From the NCBI GenBank assembly GCA_902803495.1, contig CADCPY010000052.1:1-35737 (forward strand): DNA of 35,737 bases, given 5' to 3'. Source of the stretch: an uncultured Erysipelotrichaceae bacterium. GTDB lineage: Bacteria; Bacillota_I; Bacilli_A; Erysipelotrichales; Erysipelotrichaceae. The notes beneath the pieces are model-generated. The model searched no databases. It had not been told where the DNA came from and worked only from the letters and a program-made list of their open reading frames with translations. The position numbers and the translations under genes are program-made. Of this stretch, positions 1-6,925 are shown one piece after another. Position 1 is the stretch's first letter. The number at the start of each line of letters is the position of its first letter.

Positions 1-2
1 TT

Positions 3-1502
3 GCGAAGGATAAAGTCTCTGTGATTTCCTCCAGCAAGTACAACCCGGCCGGCGCCGTGGCACGCGTCAAAGGAGAACTTCTGAACGGCGGAAACAGAGT
101 CGGCATCAATTATGTCACTTACTCGCAAACAGGTCTCAACGTGGCCGGATACGGCTACCAGAGAGGCATTGCGTCCAGAGATAACGGCGACATTGCCCAT
201 GAGCTGGTATTACGCAATGTGGACAGCGGCAAGGAATATACGTATGCACTAAGCAATACGGCCTTTAACACCAATGAAAACGTGGCGGAGATGGCGTATG
301 AAATGACGGGCTTTGAAGGCAAGGGCATCCAGATCGACAACATCGAAGCCGGAACATACGAAATCTTATTGCGTGTGAAGTATCCGCGCTTAGCGTATTA
401 CTTCGATACGGATATCACTGCCAATGCACCGGATACTTCCGGATTGGGCGGCAGCGTGAAATTCAAGAATGAAAACGGAAACCTGTTCCTGACGATCGGT
501 ACGACAGTCAAGGAAAATCAGAAGACAACAGGTTCCATTAAAGCCATCAACTGGGATACAGAGTCCAACAAGCTGCATATCGTCGGAACGGCGGTTATCC
601 AGGGTATTGACCATACGGCCAAAGACCGCATCACAAGAGAACTTGTCATCTACGATGTGAACTCCGATTTCGAAAAGGTCTATGAGCTGTCCGTGAATTC
701 CCACAACGACGGAATTGAAGGCTCCTACGAATACATCCTGATGGACAGCGCCAACTATCTGTATGCCTGGTATGAAAACTACCTCGACTTAAGCGATCTG
801 CCGGACGGCGATTACCGCGCATTGATCCGGATGAGCGTCAATGACGGCAACGGAACCATCTACAGCGGAAGCACAACGCTTTCCCAGACACAGATTGGTT
901 ACGTCCCGGACCGCTACGCCCTGGATTCCGACGGCGACGGCGCTAAGGATAAAGCTGTCAGCATTGACAAGGTGATCCGTGAGCTTTCGGTCTACGAGAT
1001 CAATGTCTCCACACTGGACGGCAGCTTGATCGATCAGGCCGTCAGCGTCAGAAAGCCGACGCACCGCAATACCAACTACTCGCTGTTTGAGATGAGCATC
1101 TCCGATGATAACAAGCTGTATCTGAACGGATATGTCTATCTCTACGGGGTGAACCATACAGCGGACAATCCTCCGGTCTACAAACTGTTCTTCGTCAAGG
1201 ACGGCAAGCTGGTCCGGGAGGAAACCATGACGGTCAATGAAGGCTTATACGACATTGACTCCATGCTGGTGAATTCCGAATACTCCTACAAGATGAGCTG
1301 GTTCGAACATACAACGGATCTCAGCACTCTCGAAAAGGGCACATACGAGCTCTACGTCAGTGAGGATATTTCGGACGGAACCAACAGCTACCACGAATTC
1401 TTCCAGCTCTACGATTCCTATCAGGAGCATGCCAAGAAAGTCAATAACTTTGAAGTTGCGGAAACAAGCGGCAACGGCAGAATCAGTCTCATTGTTTCCT
1501 AG
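3..1502 (+). CDS. Large extracellular repeat protein, 3' part (5' end outside window)
   Basis: The reading frame is open to the window edge, so the true start lies upstream and the GTG at 21 is not the start. The visible 499 residues hold three diverged copies of a domain of about 150-180 residues. Each copy has a strand of the type LxxxG followed by a turn (HTA in copies 2 and 3), a W-(Y/F)-E motif and a closing DLS-x-L-x-x-G-x-Y-x-L segment. This looks like an all-beta Ig-like module. An acidic loop near nucleotides 925-950 (DSDGDGAKD) resembles a calcium-binding EF/thrombospondin-3 loop. There is no transmembrane segment or LPxTG sorting signal at the C-terminus. I do not recognise the family; a secreted or surface role is inferred from composition. 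The PASTA protein gene follows after 12 bp, so the two are probably co-transcribed. Confidence 0.75.
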   Translation, partial: AKDKVSVISSSKYNPAGAVARVKGELLNGGNRVGINYVTYSQTGLNVAGYGYQRGIASRDNGDIAHELVLRNVDSGKEYTYALSNTAFNTNENVAEMAYEMTGFEGKGIQIDNIEAGTYEILLRVKYPRLAYYFDTDITANAPDTSGLGGSVKFKNENGNLFLTIGTTVKENQKTTGSIKAINWDTESNKLHIVGTAVIQGIDHTAKDRITRELVIYDVNSDFEKVYELSVNSHNDGIEGSYEYILMDSANYLYAWYENYLDLSDLPDGDYRALIRMSVNDGNGTIYSGSTTLSQTQIGYVPDRYALDSDGDGAKDKAVSIDKVIRELSVYEINVSTLDGSLIDQAVSVRKPTHRNTNYSLFEMSISDDNKLYLNGYVYLYGVNHTADNPPVYKLFFVKDGKLVREETMTVNEGLYDIDSMLVNSEYSYKMSWFEHTTDLSTLEKGTYELYVSEDISDGTNSYHEFFQLYDSYQEHAKKVNNFEVAETSGNGRISLIVS

Positions 1503-1514
1503 AAAGGTGTCATT

Positions 1515-3470
1515 ATGCGGGATAAAACGAATTTAATGATTAAAATTATGATCGGTGTGCTTGCCGTTGCGGCAGCGGCACTGGTCGCAATGATCTTCCT
1601 CTTCCCGGAAAAACAGATCATCGTTCCGGATTTCTCCACCAGCATGGAGGCGGACGTTGTGAAGTGGGCCAGTGAAAACAAAGTGGAAGTCGCATATGAA
1701 AACCAGTACAGTGAGACGGTGGAAAAGAAATATGTCATTTCCCAGTCCATTGCCAAGGATACTGAACTCAAGAAAGACGACAAACTGAAAGTTGTCATCT
1801 CCATGGGCAGCGATCCGAATCTGGAAGTGGAGCTTCCGGACTTCACGAATCTGACATTCAAGGAAATCGAAGAGTTCGTCAAGCAGGCCAAACTGCAGGA
1901 CGTCTCCTACGAATATGAGAATTCCGACACCGTAAAGGAAGGCGGATTCATCTCCCTGAATACCACGGAAAAGAAAGTCAAACGTTCCGACATGCTGATC
2001 TTCAAGATCTCGCTCGGTGCGAAGAAAGAAGAAAAGACCTTAATTGAAGTCCCGGACTTCTCCGGCTACACCCGGAATGAAGCATCCTCCTGGGGCAATG
2101 CCAATAAGATCTCCGTCAAGTTCTCCTACGTTTCCTCCAATACGGTGGAAAAGGGAGACTTAGTCAAGCAGTCGGTGGCACCGAAGAGCATGATTGAAGA
2201 ATCTTCCTCCATCGTTCTGACTTACTCCCTGGGCAAACCGGTGGAAGCCCGTGACTTTACCGGCAAGAAGAAAGTGGATGTCCTCAACTGGCTTGAGGAG
2301 ATCGACGACAGAGTAAAGGTCAGCTTTGAAGAAACTTACTCCGATACGGTGGAAAAGAACGTTGTTATTTCTTCCTCCCCGAAAGAGGGAACACTGAATG
2401 ACGGCTCCACGATCCGCGTTACCATCTCCTTAGGCAAACCGGAAATCGATGACTATGTCGGCAAGAACTACGAAGGCTTACAGAATGCCGTTAAGGATAT
2501 CAACAGCAAGGGCGGTAAGATCACACTGAATCTGACTTCCCAGGAAAGCGATACGTATTCCAAAGATTTGGTGATCTCTCAGAGCGCCAAGGGACCTGTT
2601 GCCACGGATGCGACGATCAATGCCGTTTACTCCACGGGGAAATACGTGGTGGTCGGTGACTTCAGCACAGTGGATCAGTTACTGGAATTCTGCATCACTA
2701 ACGGTTTGAACCATAAGATCGGTTCCTACCGCTACTCCGATTCCATCGCAAAGGGCGGACTGGTCTCCTATGACCACAAGGGTGAGAAAGTAGTGGAAGG
2801 ATCAACCATCACATACGTGGAATCCCTGGGAACTTATACGGTTGGTAATTTCGTCGGGAAATCGCGTGCTGCTCTGGAGGAAGAGCTGAACAATGCGAAG
2901 AATCAGGGTGCTCCGGCATATACGATTGAGGAAACTCAGGCATATGACAATTCCACCAATCAGCCGGCAGGCGTTATCTTCAAGCAGGAAGTCAGCGGAA
3001 CAACAGTTAAGATCACGGTCTCCAAGGGACAGTCGGTCGTTGTTTCCGATTACATCGGTAAATACAGATCCGATGTGGAAGGCAGTGCTTCCTTGAGAGG
3101 CCTGAATGTGAAGTGGGTGAGCGGCGGATACGACGACAGTCATGTGGCAGGGGAAATCATTGCCCAGTCGATTGCCGGCGGTACGGAAGTCGCAGCCGGA
3201 ACGGAAATCACCATCACGTATTCCGAAGGAAAGAAACCGGAGGAACAGACAGGGACGGTACCGGATTTTGCGGATATGTATAAAAACGGTGATACGGACG
3301 CAACGACGATCGTCAGCCAGATTGAAAACTATCTGTCCAATCAGGGCTTCACGAATTTCAAGGTCTCCTTGGGAGACTTCGGCGGAACCAAAAACACAGT
3401 CGCCTATCAGAACGTGAAGGGAAGAGGTCTCGCACTCAGTACGGAGATCATCATCAACGTTCAGCAATAA
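1515..3470 (+). CDS. Membrane-anchored protein of about nine PASTA-like repeats, no kinase domain
   Basis: 651 residues. Residues 8-30 form one hydrophobic N-terminal segment, predicted to anchor the protein with the rest outside the cell. From residue 35 to the end I count nine PASTA-like units of about 62-70 residues. Each starts with a PDF/GDF/DYxG-type motif, has a central S-D-T-V-x-K-G or similar turn, and ends in a strand such as VxISxG. PASTA domains normally sit behind Ser/Thr kinases (PknB/PrkC) or PBP2x and bind muropeptides or peptidoglycan. Here there is no kinase or transpeptidase domain. The start is ATG 1515 behind AAAGGTG. A terminator follows at once. A cell-wall binding or sensing role is inferred from the domain family; the partner is unknown. 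Confidence 0.85.
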   Translation: MRDKTNLMIKIMIGVLAVAAAALVAMIFLFPEKQIIVPDFSTSMEADVVKWASENKVEVAYENQYSETVEKKYVISQSIAKDTELKKDDKLKVVISMGSDPNLEVELPDFTNLTFKEIEEFVKQAKLQDVSYEYENSDTVKEGGFISLNTTEKKVKRSDMLIFKISLGAKKEEKTLIEVPDFSGYTRNEASSWGNANKISVKFSYVSSNTVEKGDLVKQSVAPKSMIEESSSIVLTYSLGKPVEARDFTGKKKVDVLNWLEEIDDRVKVSFEETYSDTVEKNVVISSSPKEGTLNDGSTIRVTISLGKPEIDDYVGKNYEGLQNAVKDINSKGGKITLNLTSQESDTYSKDLVISQSAKGPVATDATINAVYSTGKYVVVGDFSTVDQLLEFCITNGLNHKIGSYRYSDSIAKGGLVSYDHKGEKVVEGSTITYVESLGTYTVGNFVGKSRAALEEELNNAKNQGAPAYTIEETQAYDNSTNQPAGVIFKQEVSGTTVKITVSKGQSVVVSDYIGKYRSDVEGSASLRGLNVKWVSGGYDDSHVAGEIIAQSIAGGTEVAAGTEITITYSEGKKPEEQTGTVPDFADMYKNGDTDATTIVSQIENYLSNQGFTNFKVSLGDFGGTKNTVAYQNVKGRGLALSTEIIINVQQ

Positions 3471-3477
3471 CAAAATC

Positions 3478-3515
3478 AAACTGCATTGGATCCTAGTGAC
3501 CAATGCAGTTTTTTT
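3478..3515 (+). terminator. Rho-independent terminator after the PASTA gene
   Basis: A 12-bp perfect stem (AAACTGCATTGG at 3478-3489 with its complement at 3500-3511), a 10-nt loop and a run of T to 3515. It begins 7 bp after the PASTA stop codon. Confidence 0.92.
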
Positions 3516-3604
3516 GTATTTTCTATAAAAGTGTGATTTCACCTTTTTTTGAGCCCGGAATTGGTAAGTGGTAATTATCCTGTGTTTATTATATTAACGG
3601 ATTA

Positions 3605-3690
3605 TTGTCGAACATACTCGGCAAAAATATGTGTATTTTGTCGAACACACTCGACAAAAAAGAGACAAAATTGTCTAACATATTCGACAA
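3605..3690. repeat. Three 20-bp dyads at exact 33-bp spacing (operator or iteron-like array)
   Basis: Copies start at 3605, 3638 and 3671, each 20 bp. The best copy is 3638-3657, TTGTCGA-N6-TCGACAA, a perfect 7-bp inverted repeat. Copy 1 has one change in the right arm (TCGGCAA); copy 3 has one in the left arm (TTGTCTA). All three are followed by AAAA. The 33-bp step is close to three helical turns, so the sites lie on nearly the same face of the DNA. A further dyad, AGACAA-AA-TTGTCT, overlaps copy 3 at 3663-3676. TTGTCGAA matches the published Spo0A-box core (TGTCGAA), and CGAACATA resembles half of a Gram-positive LexA box. Neither assignment is secure. Confidence 0.75.
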
Positions 3691-3710
3691 AATTAAAAAA
3701 TATAGAATAA

Positions 3711-3809
3711 GAATCCAGAAATGTGTTTTATGACGGACAGATTAACGGATCGAACGACAATGCAAGATACATTGTAAAAGATGTGGAACTTGTATCCGTG
3801 AATCATTAG
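3711..3809 (+). pseudogene. Possible remnant of the C-terminal end of a lost gene
   Basis: After a stop at 3708-3710 the frame is open to TAG 3807-3809 and gives about 32 residues with a protein-like composition (for example DGQINGSNDNARYIVKDVEL). The only usable start is GTG 3723, without a ribosome binding site. It reads like the last strand of a larger beta-rich protein. No parent family is recognised. It may also be chance. Confidence 0.25.
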
Positions 3810-3831
3810 CAAAACGCAAAAGAAACACAAC

Positions 3832-3860
3832 AATACCCGGGGAGGATTTCCCCGGGTATT
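3832..3860 (-). terminator. Strong hairpin after the SRAP gene, probable terminator
   Basis: An 11-bp perfect GC-rich stem (AATACCCGGGG at 3832-3842 with 3850-3860) and a 7-nt loop, 16 bp past the SRAP stop. Minus-strand sequence beyond it is T-rich but interrupted (TGTTGTGTTTC), so termination on that strand is likely but not textbook. Confidence 0.65.
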
Positions 3861-3876
3861 TGTGTCTTTGGGCTGC

Positions 3877-4380
3877 TCAGCTGTTCCGTGAGAGAAACTC
3901 GATGGCCTGCTCTTTATTCATGATGACAGGCATGCGGCTGTGAATCGGTTTCAGGCGTTCTGAGGCGTCTTTGGTGATGATGCAATAATGATTCGTTCCG
4001 TCGATATTCCGGTAAATGGCGCCCAGATACAGCGCCTCATTCTCGCTTGAGGAGATGTAGTGCTTCTTGCGGTTAGAATCCCACTCGTAGAAGCCGGAAA
4101 CGGGGACCACGCATCTGCGCTTCTGGAAATCGTCGGCATAGAAGTAGGAGTGCAGATTTTCGCTGCGGGCATTGATGATGAGCTTTTCCTTGAAAGGGTA
4201 GCCCCAGATCATCAGCTCCGGATACAGCTCGCCGTTTTTCAGCGTCAGGATGACACCGAGATTGCTGGGGAAGATCTCACCGACCGGAAAATCCGGGTTG
4301 GAATAGCGGAGGCGGACCTCTTCAATGATTTTCTTGATTTCCTTGTTTTTATTATCAAACAGCTGATATCTTCCGCACAT
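3877..4380 (-). CDS. SRAP / YedK-HMCES family protein (abasic-site DNA-protein crosslinker)
   Basis: 167 residues with every hallmark of the SOS-response-associated peptidase fold: Cys2 exposed after Met removal, N70 in NARSE, E99 in the GFYEW motif, and H147 in HSRMPVI. Known members (YedK, HMCES) form a thiazolidine crosslink between Cys2 and abasic sites in single-stranded DNA, shielding them. The protein is shorter than YedK (about 220 aa), mainly through trimmed loops. It starts 1 bp after the stop of the upstream 82-aa gene, so the two form one minus-strand operon. That operon's promoter carries the TTGAA-N5-TTCAA palindrome next to a LexA/HdiR-like repressor gene, which suggests DNA-damage control. 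Confidence 0.93.
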   Translation of the reverse strand: MCGRYQLFDNKNKEIKKIIEEVRLRYSNPDFPVGEIFPSNLGVILTLKNGELYPELMIWGYPFKEKLIINARSENLHSYFYADDFQKRRCVVPVSGFYEWDSNRKKHYISSSENEALYLGAIYRNIDGTNHYCIITKDASERLKPIHSRMPVIMNKEQAIEFLSRNS

Positions 4381-4381
4381 G

Positions 4382-4630
4382 TTACGACCTGCTTTCTACA
4401 AACCACCGCTCGTTCTCATAGTAAAGGGCTCTTTTATACCCGTTGATCATACAGGTATATTGTAACCGATTCTGTCCCTTTGCGGCATCGGAAGGATACT
4501 TGATGTTCAGAACCTTTTCGATGGCGTACTTGCGCTTAGCGTCCCACAGAATAAAAAGAGGCTTCAGATTGCCGTTTTTGTACTGTACCGAGACTACATC
4601 CACGTAAGTTCTGCGCATGTTCCATACCAT
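4382..4630 (-). CDS. Small conserved-looking protein of the putative SOS operon
   Basis: 82 residues from ATG 4630, or 78 from ATG 4618 (MRRTYVDVV). GGGAGG touches the first ATG (spacing 0) and lies 12 nt before the second, so neither spacing is ideal and the start is undecided. The sequence is basic and aromatic, with VDVVSVQYKNG, a LFILWD segment and a C-terminal ENERWFVE. It looks like a small beta-barrel-type fold and has no signal peptide. From memory, small proteins of this kind occur beside Y-family polymerases and SRAP genes in Firmicutes; I cannot confirm that here. It lies first in an operon with the SRAP gene. Function unknown. Confidence 0.75.
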   Translation of the reverse strand: MVWNMRRTYVDVVSVQYKNGNLKPLFILWDAKRKYAIEKVLNIKYPSDAAKGQNRLQYTCMINGYKRALYYENERWFVESRS

Positions 4631-4645
4631 CCTCCCTATGATTCC

Positions 4646-4674
4646 AGTATACTTGAAAATAATTCAATTTACAA
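4646..4674 (-). promoter_or_regulatory. Promoter of the 82-aa gene / SRAP operon
   Basis: Minus strand: -35 TTGTAA (4674-4669), 17-bp spacer, -10 TATACT (4651-4646). The start of transcription would fall near 4640, leaving a short leader containing GGGAGG. The spacer is almost exactly filled by the palindrome at 4653-4667. Confidence 0.65.
4653..4667. promoter_or_regulatory. Candidate SOS-type operator TTGAA-N5-TTCAA
   Basis: TTGAA (4653-4657), AATAA, TTCAA (4663-4667), lying between the -10 and -35 of the SRAP operon promoter and about 90 bp upstream of the XRE-S24 repressor gene. Read on the minus strand it is TTGAATTATTTTCAA, which matches the recA site (32085-32099) at 13 of 15 positions. 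Additional half-sites lie at 4682 (TTGAAC) and 4705 (TTGAAA). Confidence 0.6.
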
Positions 4675-4704
4675 CGTTAACTTGAACAAAAATAAAGTGT
4701 TTCA

Positions 4705-4734
4705 TTGAAATGCCTCTTTTTCCTATGGTAAGAT
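4705..4734 (+). promoter_or_regulatory. Possible promoter of the repressor-yqeG operon
   Basis: TTGAAA (4705-4710), 18-bp spacer, TAAGAT (4729-4734). The start site would then lie very close to the GGAGG at 4741-4745, giving an unusually short leader, so another promoter slightly upstream (for example with TTGAAC at 4682) remains possible. Confidence 0.4.
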
Positions 4735-4754
4735 TAATCTGGAGGTATGGAGCA

Positions 4755-5357
4755 ATGTTATTTAACAAGAATCAGAGATATTTGCGTCGTAAATTCAAGA
4801 TCGGACAGGATCAGCTGGCAGAAATGCTGGGATACAAGTCCTTTACCACCATTCAGAAGTGGGAAGACGGCACCAGTGTGCCTCCGTATAAGGTGCTGGA
4901 AAAGCTTTCTGCCATCTATGAGGTGGAAGTGGAAGATCTCATGTCCAAGGATCTGACTGTGACGCCTGCTCAGATTCCCGTGCTCGGTACGGTCCGCGGC
5001 GGTGCTCCGATCTATGCCGAAGAGCAGATCAAGGAGTACGAACCGCTTTCCGGCATCTCCGGCGATCCGGAGGAATACTTCTGCCTGGATGTGGTCGGGG
5101 ACTCCATGAAGAATGCCCGCATCATGCCGGGCGACCGCCTCTTTGTGCATAAGCAGGATACGCTGCAGAACCGGGAGATCGGTGTTGTGCTGATTGGGGA
5201 AGAAGCCACGGTCAAGCGCGTGATCTTTGATAACAACCGGCTCATCTTAATGCCGGAGAACGAAGAATACGATCCGATTATTCTCTCGGAGAAGGACCAG
5301 GAAGAAAAAGGCGTGAAAATATTGGGAAAAGTCGTATATAATAAAATACGTTATTAA
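4755..5357 (+). CDS. XRE-S24 repressor, LexA/HdiR-like (self-cleaving type)
   Basis: 200 residues from ATG 4755, chosen because GGAGG lies 9 nt upstream; the longer frame from 4710 has no ribosome binding site. Residues 8-60 form an XRE-type helix-turn-helix (QDQLAEMLGYKSFTTIQKWE). Residues 75-200 form an S24/LexA peptidase domain with the Ser-Lys dyad S117 (VGDSM) and K154 (ATVKR). The cleavage-site region reads VRGGAP, so the scissile Ala-Gly of LexA is Gly82-Gly83 here. Lactococcal HdiR has the same architecture and is cleaved after DNA damage with RecA's help. The gene faces a SRAP operon across a palindromic operator and leads the yqeG operon. SOS repressor function is inferred from family and context. 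Confidence 0.88.
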   Translation: MLFNKNQRYLRRKFKIGQDQLAEMLGYKSFTTIQKWEDGTSVPPYKVLEKLSAIYEVEVEDLMSKDLTVTPAQIPVLGTVRGGAPIYAEEQIKEYEPLSGISGDPEEYFCLDVVGDSMKNARIMPGDRLFVHKQDTLQNREIGVVLIGEEATVKRVIFDNNRLILMPENEEYDPIILSEKDQEEKGVKILGKVVYNKIRY

Positions 5358-5359
5358 TT

Positions 5360-5884
5360 ATGTTAGAACTCTTTGTACCGGACTTGTTTATTGAAAACTA
5401 TAAGGTGCTCTCCATCGATGCACTGCAAAATGCGGGAATCAAGCTGCTTGTCATTGACATTGACAATACTCTGGTTCCTTTTGATGTGGAAAAACCGGAC
5501 TGGGAAGCCATGGATTTCCTGATGCGGCTCAAAGCCAGCAAGGTCACTCCGGTGATTGTTTCCAATAACCATGAGCCGCGGGTGCGGAAGTTTCTGGAAG
5601 ATACGGGCATTGCCTATTACTATGAAAGCAGGAAACCGTTAAAGACCACCTACATGAAGGTGGTAAAGGATTTTAGAGTAAAAGCGGAAGAAGTCGCAAC
5701 GATCGGGGACCAGCTGATGACGGATGTCTTCGGGGCCAACCGCTGCGGGTTCTATACGATCTTAACGCGGCCGTTAGTACGGCGGGATATCTTCTCCACC
5801 AAGATCAACCGTATCTTGGAGAAGGGAATGTTCTATATTTTGAAAAAGAAAGGTTTATTTGACAGGGACAGCTATGAAATGTAA
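5360..5884 (+). CDS. yqeG: YqeG family HAD (subclass IIIA) phosphatase
   Basis: 174 residues. HAD motifs are clear: D33-x-D35 in DIDNTL, the motif II Ser in VSNN, the Lys in KPLK, and GDQLMTD as motif III. YqeG proteins of Firmicutes are HAD phosphatases of unsettled physiological substrate, nearly always next to the GTPase gene yqeH. The start lies 2 bp after the repressor stop without a good Shine-Dalgarno, which suggests translational coupling. Its 3' end overlaps yqeH by 11 bp. Confidence 0.93.
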   Translation: MLELFVPDLFIENYKVLSIDALQNAGIKLLVIDIDNTLVPFDVEKPDWEAMDFLMRLKASKVTPVIVSNNHEPRVRKFLEDTGIAYYYESRKPLKTTYMKVVKDFRVKAEEVATIGDQLMTDVFGANRCGFYTILTRPLVRRDIFSTKINRILEKGMFYILKKKGLFDRDSYEM

Positions 5885-6923
5885 AGGATGCGGCGTGGAA
5901 TTACAGTATGAAGATCCGAAGAAGATCGGCTATTCACCCAAAGCGGATGCGCTTTACTGTCAGAGATGTTATCAACTGACGCATTACGGAAAGCTGTCCT
6001 ATTCCTTTAAGGAAGACGTGCGCTCCGGCTCGCTGTTTCAGAAGATCGCTTCGCTGAATGCCTTGATCGTATGGATTGTGGATCTTTACGATCTGGAAAG
6101 CGGCTTCCGTCAGGACATCACGGAGTTCTTCCGTGACAGGGATGTTCTGATGGTCTGCACGAAGCGGGATCTCTTACCGGAGAGCGTCGGACAGGAAAAA
6201 CTGGCGAAATATCTGAAGATGCGCTTAGCGGACAAGAAAGTGTCCGTGAAAGGAATCGTTGTTATCGGAGAGCACGGCTATGACGGAAAAGAGGAAGTCC
6301 TTTACGCCATTGACATGCTTCGGAAAGACAGGGATGTGGTATTGGTCGGAACAACCAATGCCGGCAAGTCCACCGTTTTGAAGAATGTCTTCGGAATGGA
6401 TGACGTGACCATCTCCCGCTATCCGGGAACCACGATGGATCTGATTGAAATGCCGCAAAAAGAGTATACGCTATACGATACGCCGGGCTTCAACCAGGAA
6501 AACAGTATTCAGATTCTGGCGGACGATAAGGATATGGACTACATCGTCCCGAAAAAGAAAGTCAAACCGCAGACCTTCCAGCTCAAAAGCGACCAGTCGC
6601 TGGCAGTGGGAGGCATCATGCGAATCGATATTGTCGGCGGAAGCAGCACGTCCGCAACCTGCTATTTTGCGGAGAAGCTGCCGATCCACCGCGGCAAGAT
6701 CAGCGATGCGGACCGTTTATGGAAGGAGCACTTCGGAAAGCTGCTCGTCCCGACGGTGAATTCCACTTATTTTACTAAGAAAACCGAATATAAAAAGAGA
6801 TATGCAAAGACTGACCTGGTTATCGTCGGATTGGGTTGGATCTGTGTCAGCGGAGATTATGAGAAGATCGTCATCTCCGGATGCGACGAAGCAGAAGTTG
6901 TCATTAGAAAGGCGATGATTTAA
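5874..6923 (+). CDS. yqeH: Ribosome biogenesis GTPase YqeH (circularly permuted)
   Basis: 349 residues from ATG 5874; the TTG at 5859 has no support. It starts with a treble-clef zinc finger (C3, C6, C29, C32). The GTPase motifs then appear in permuted order: the G4-like TKRD at 96-99 first, then G1 GTTNAGKST at about 159-167 and G3 DTPG at about 202. A C-terminal nucleic-acid-binding region follows. YqeH acts in assembly of the 30S subunit. It overlaps yqeG by 11 bp and is followed by yhbY after 2 bp. Confidence 0.95.
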   Translation: MKCKGCGVELQYEDPKKIGYSPKADALYCQRCYQLTHYGKLSYSFKEDVRSGSLFQKIASLNALIVWIVDLYDLESGFRQDITEFFRDRDVLMVCTKRDLLPESVGQEKLAKYLKMRLADKKVSVKGIVVIGEHGYDGKEEVLYAIDMLRKDRDVVLVGTTNAGKSTVLKNVFGMDDVTISRYPGTTMDLIEMPQKEYTLYDTPGFNQENSIQILADDKDMDYIVPKKKVKPQTFQLKSDQSLAVGGIMRIDIVGGSSTSATCYFAEKLPIHRGKISDADRLWKEHFGKLLVPTVNSTYFTKKTEYKKRYAKTDLVIVGLGWICVSGDYEKIVISGCDEAEVVIRKAMI

Positions 6924-6925
6924 AG

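Larger units (their letters stand above)
3516..3831. other. Gene-poor intergenic stretch with dyad array and gene remnant
   Basis: No intact gene of normal size is visible in these 316 bp on either strand. The stretch is more AT-rich than its surroundings. It contains the three evenly spaced dyads (3605-3690), a possible -10 box TATTAT at 3587-3592 without a convincing -35, an A-rich tract at 3691-3709, and a short protein-like frame (3711-3809). It could be the scar of a deleted or decayed accessory gene that kept its operator region. Confidence 0.6.

Noticed and set aside
2802-3542. A 246-codon minus-strand frame opposite the PASTA gene
   Set aside because: It runs through the PASTA terminator and has no start signal; the plus-strand repeats explain the sequence.
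3605-3690. The three evenly spaced repeats as a small CRISPR array
   Set aside because: Only three copies, the repeat itself is a 20-bp dyad, the intervals are 13 bp and AT-rich, and no cas gene is near.
3605-3690. The dyads as a firm Spo0A or LexA site
   Set aside because: The half-site fits the Spo0A core and part of a LexA box, but arm orientation and centre length do not match either classical operator, so no regulator is assigned.
4710-4754. A 15-residue longer start for the XRE-S24 repressor
   Set aside because: It has no ribosome binding site and would overlap the likely promoter; GGAGG points to ATG 4755.
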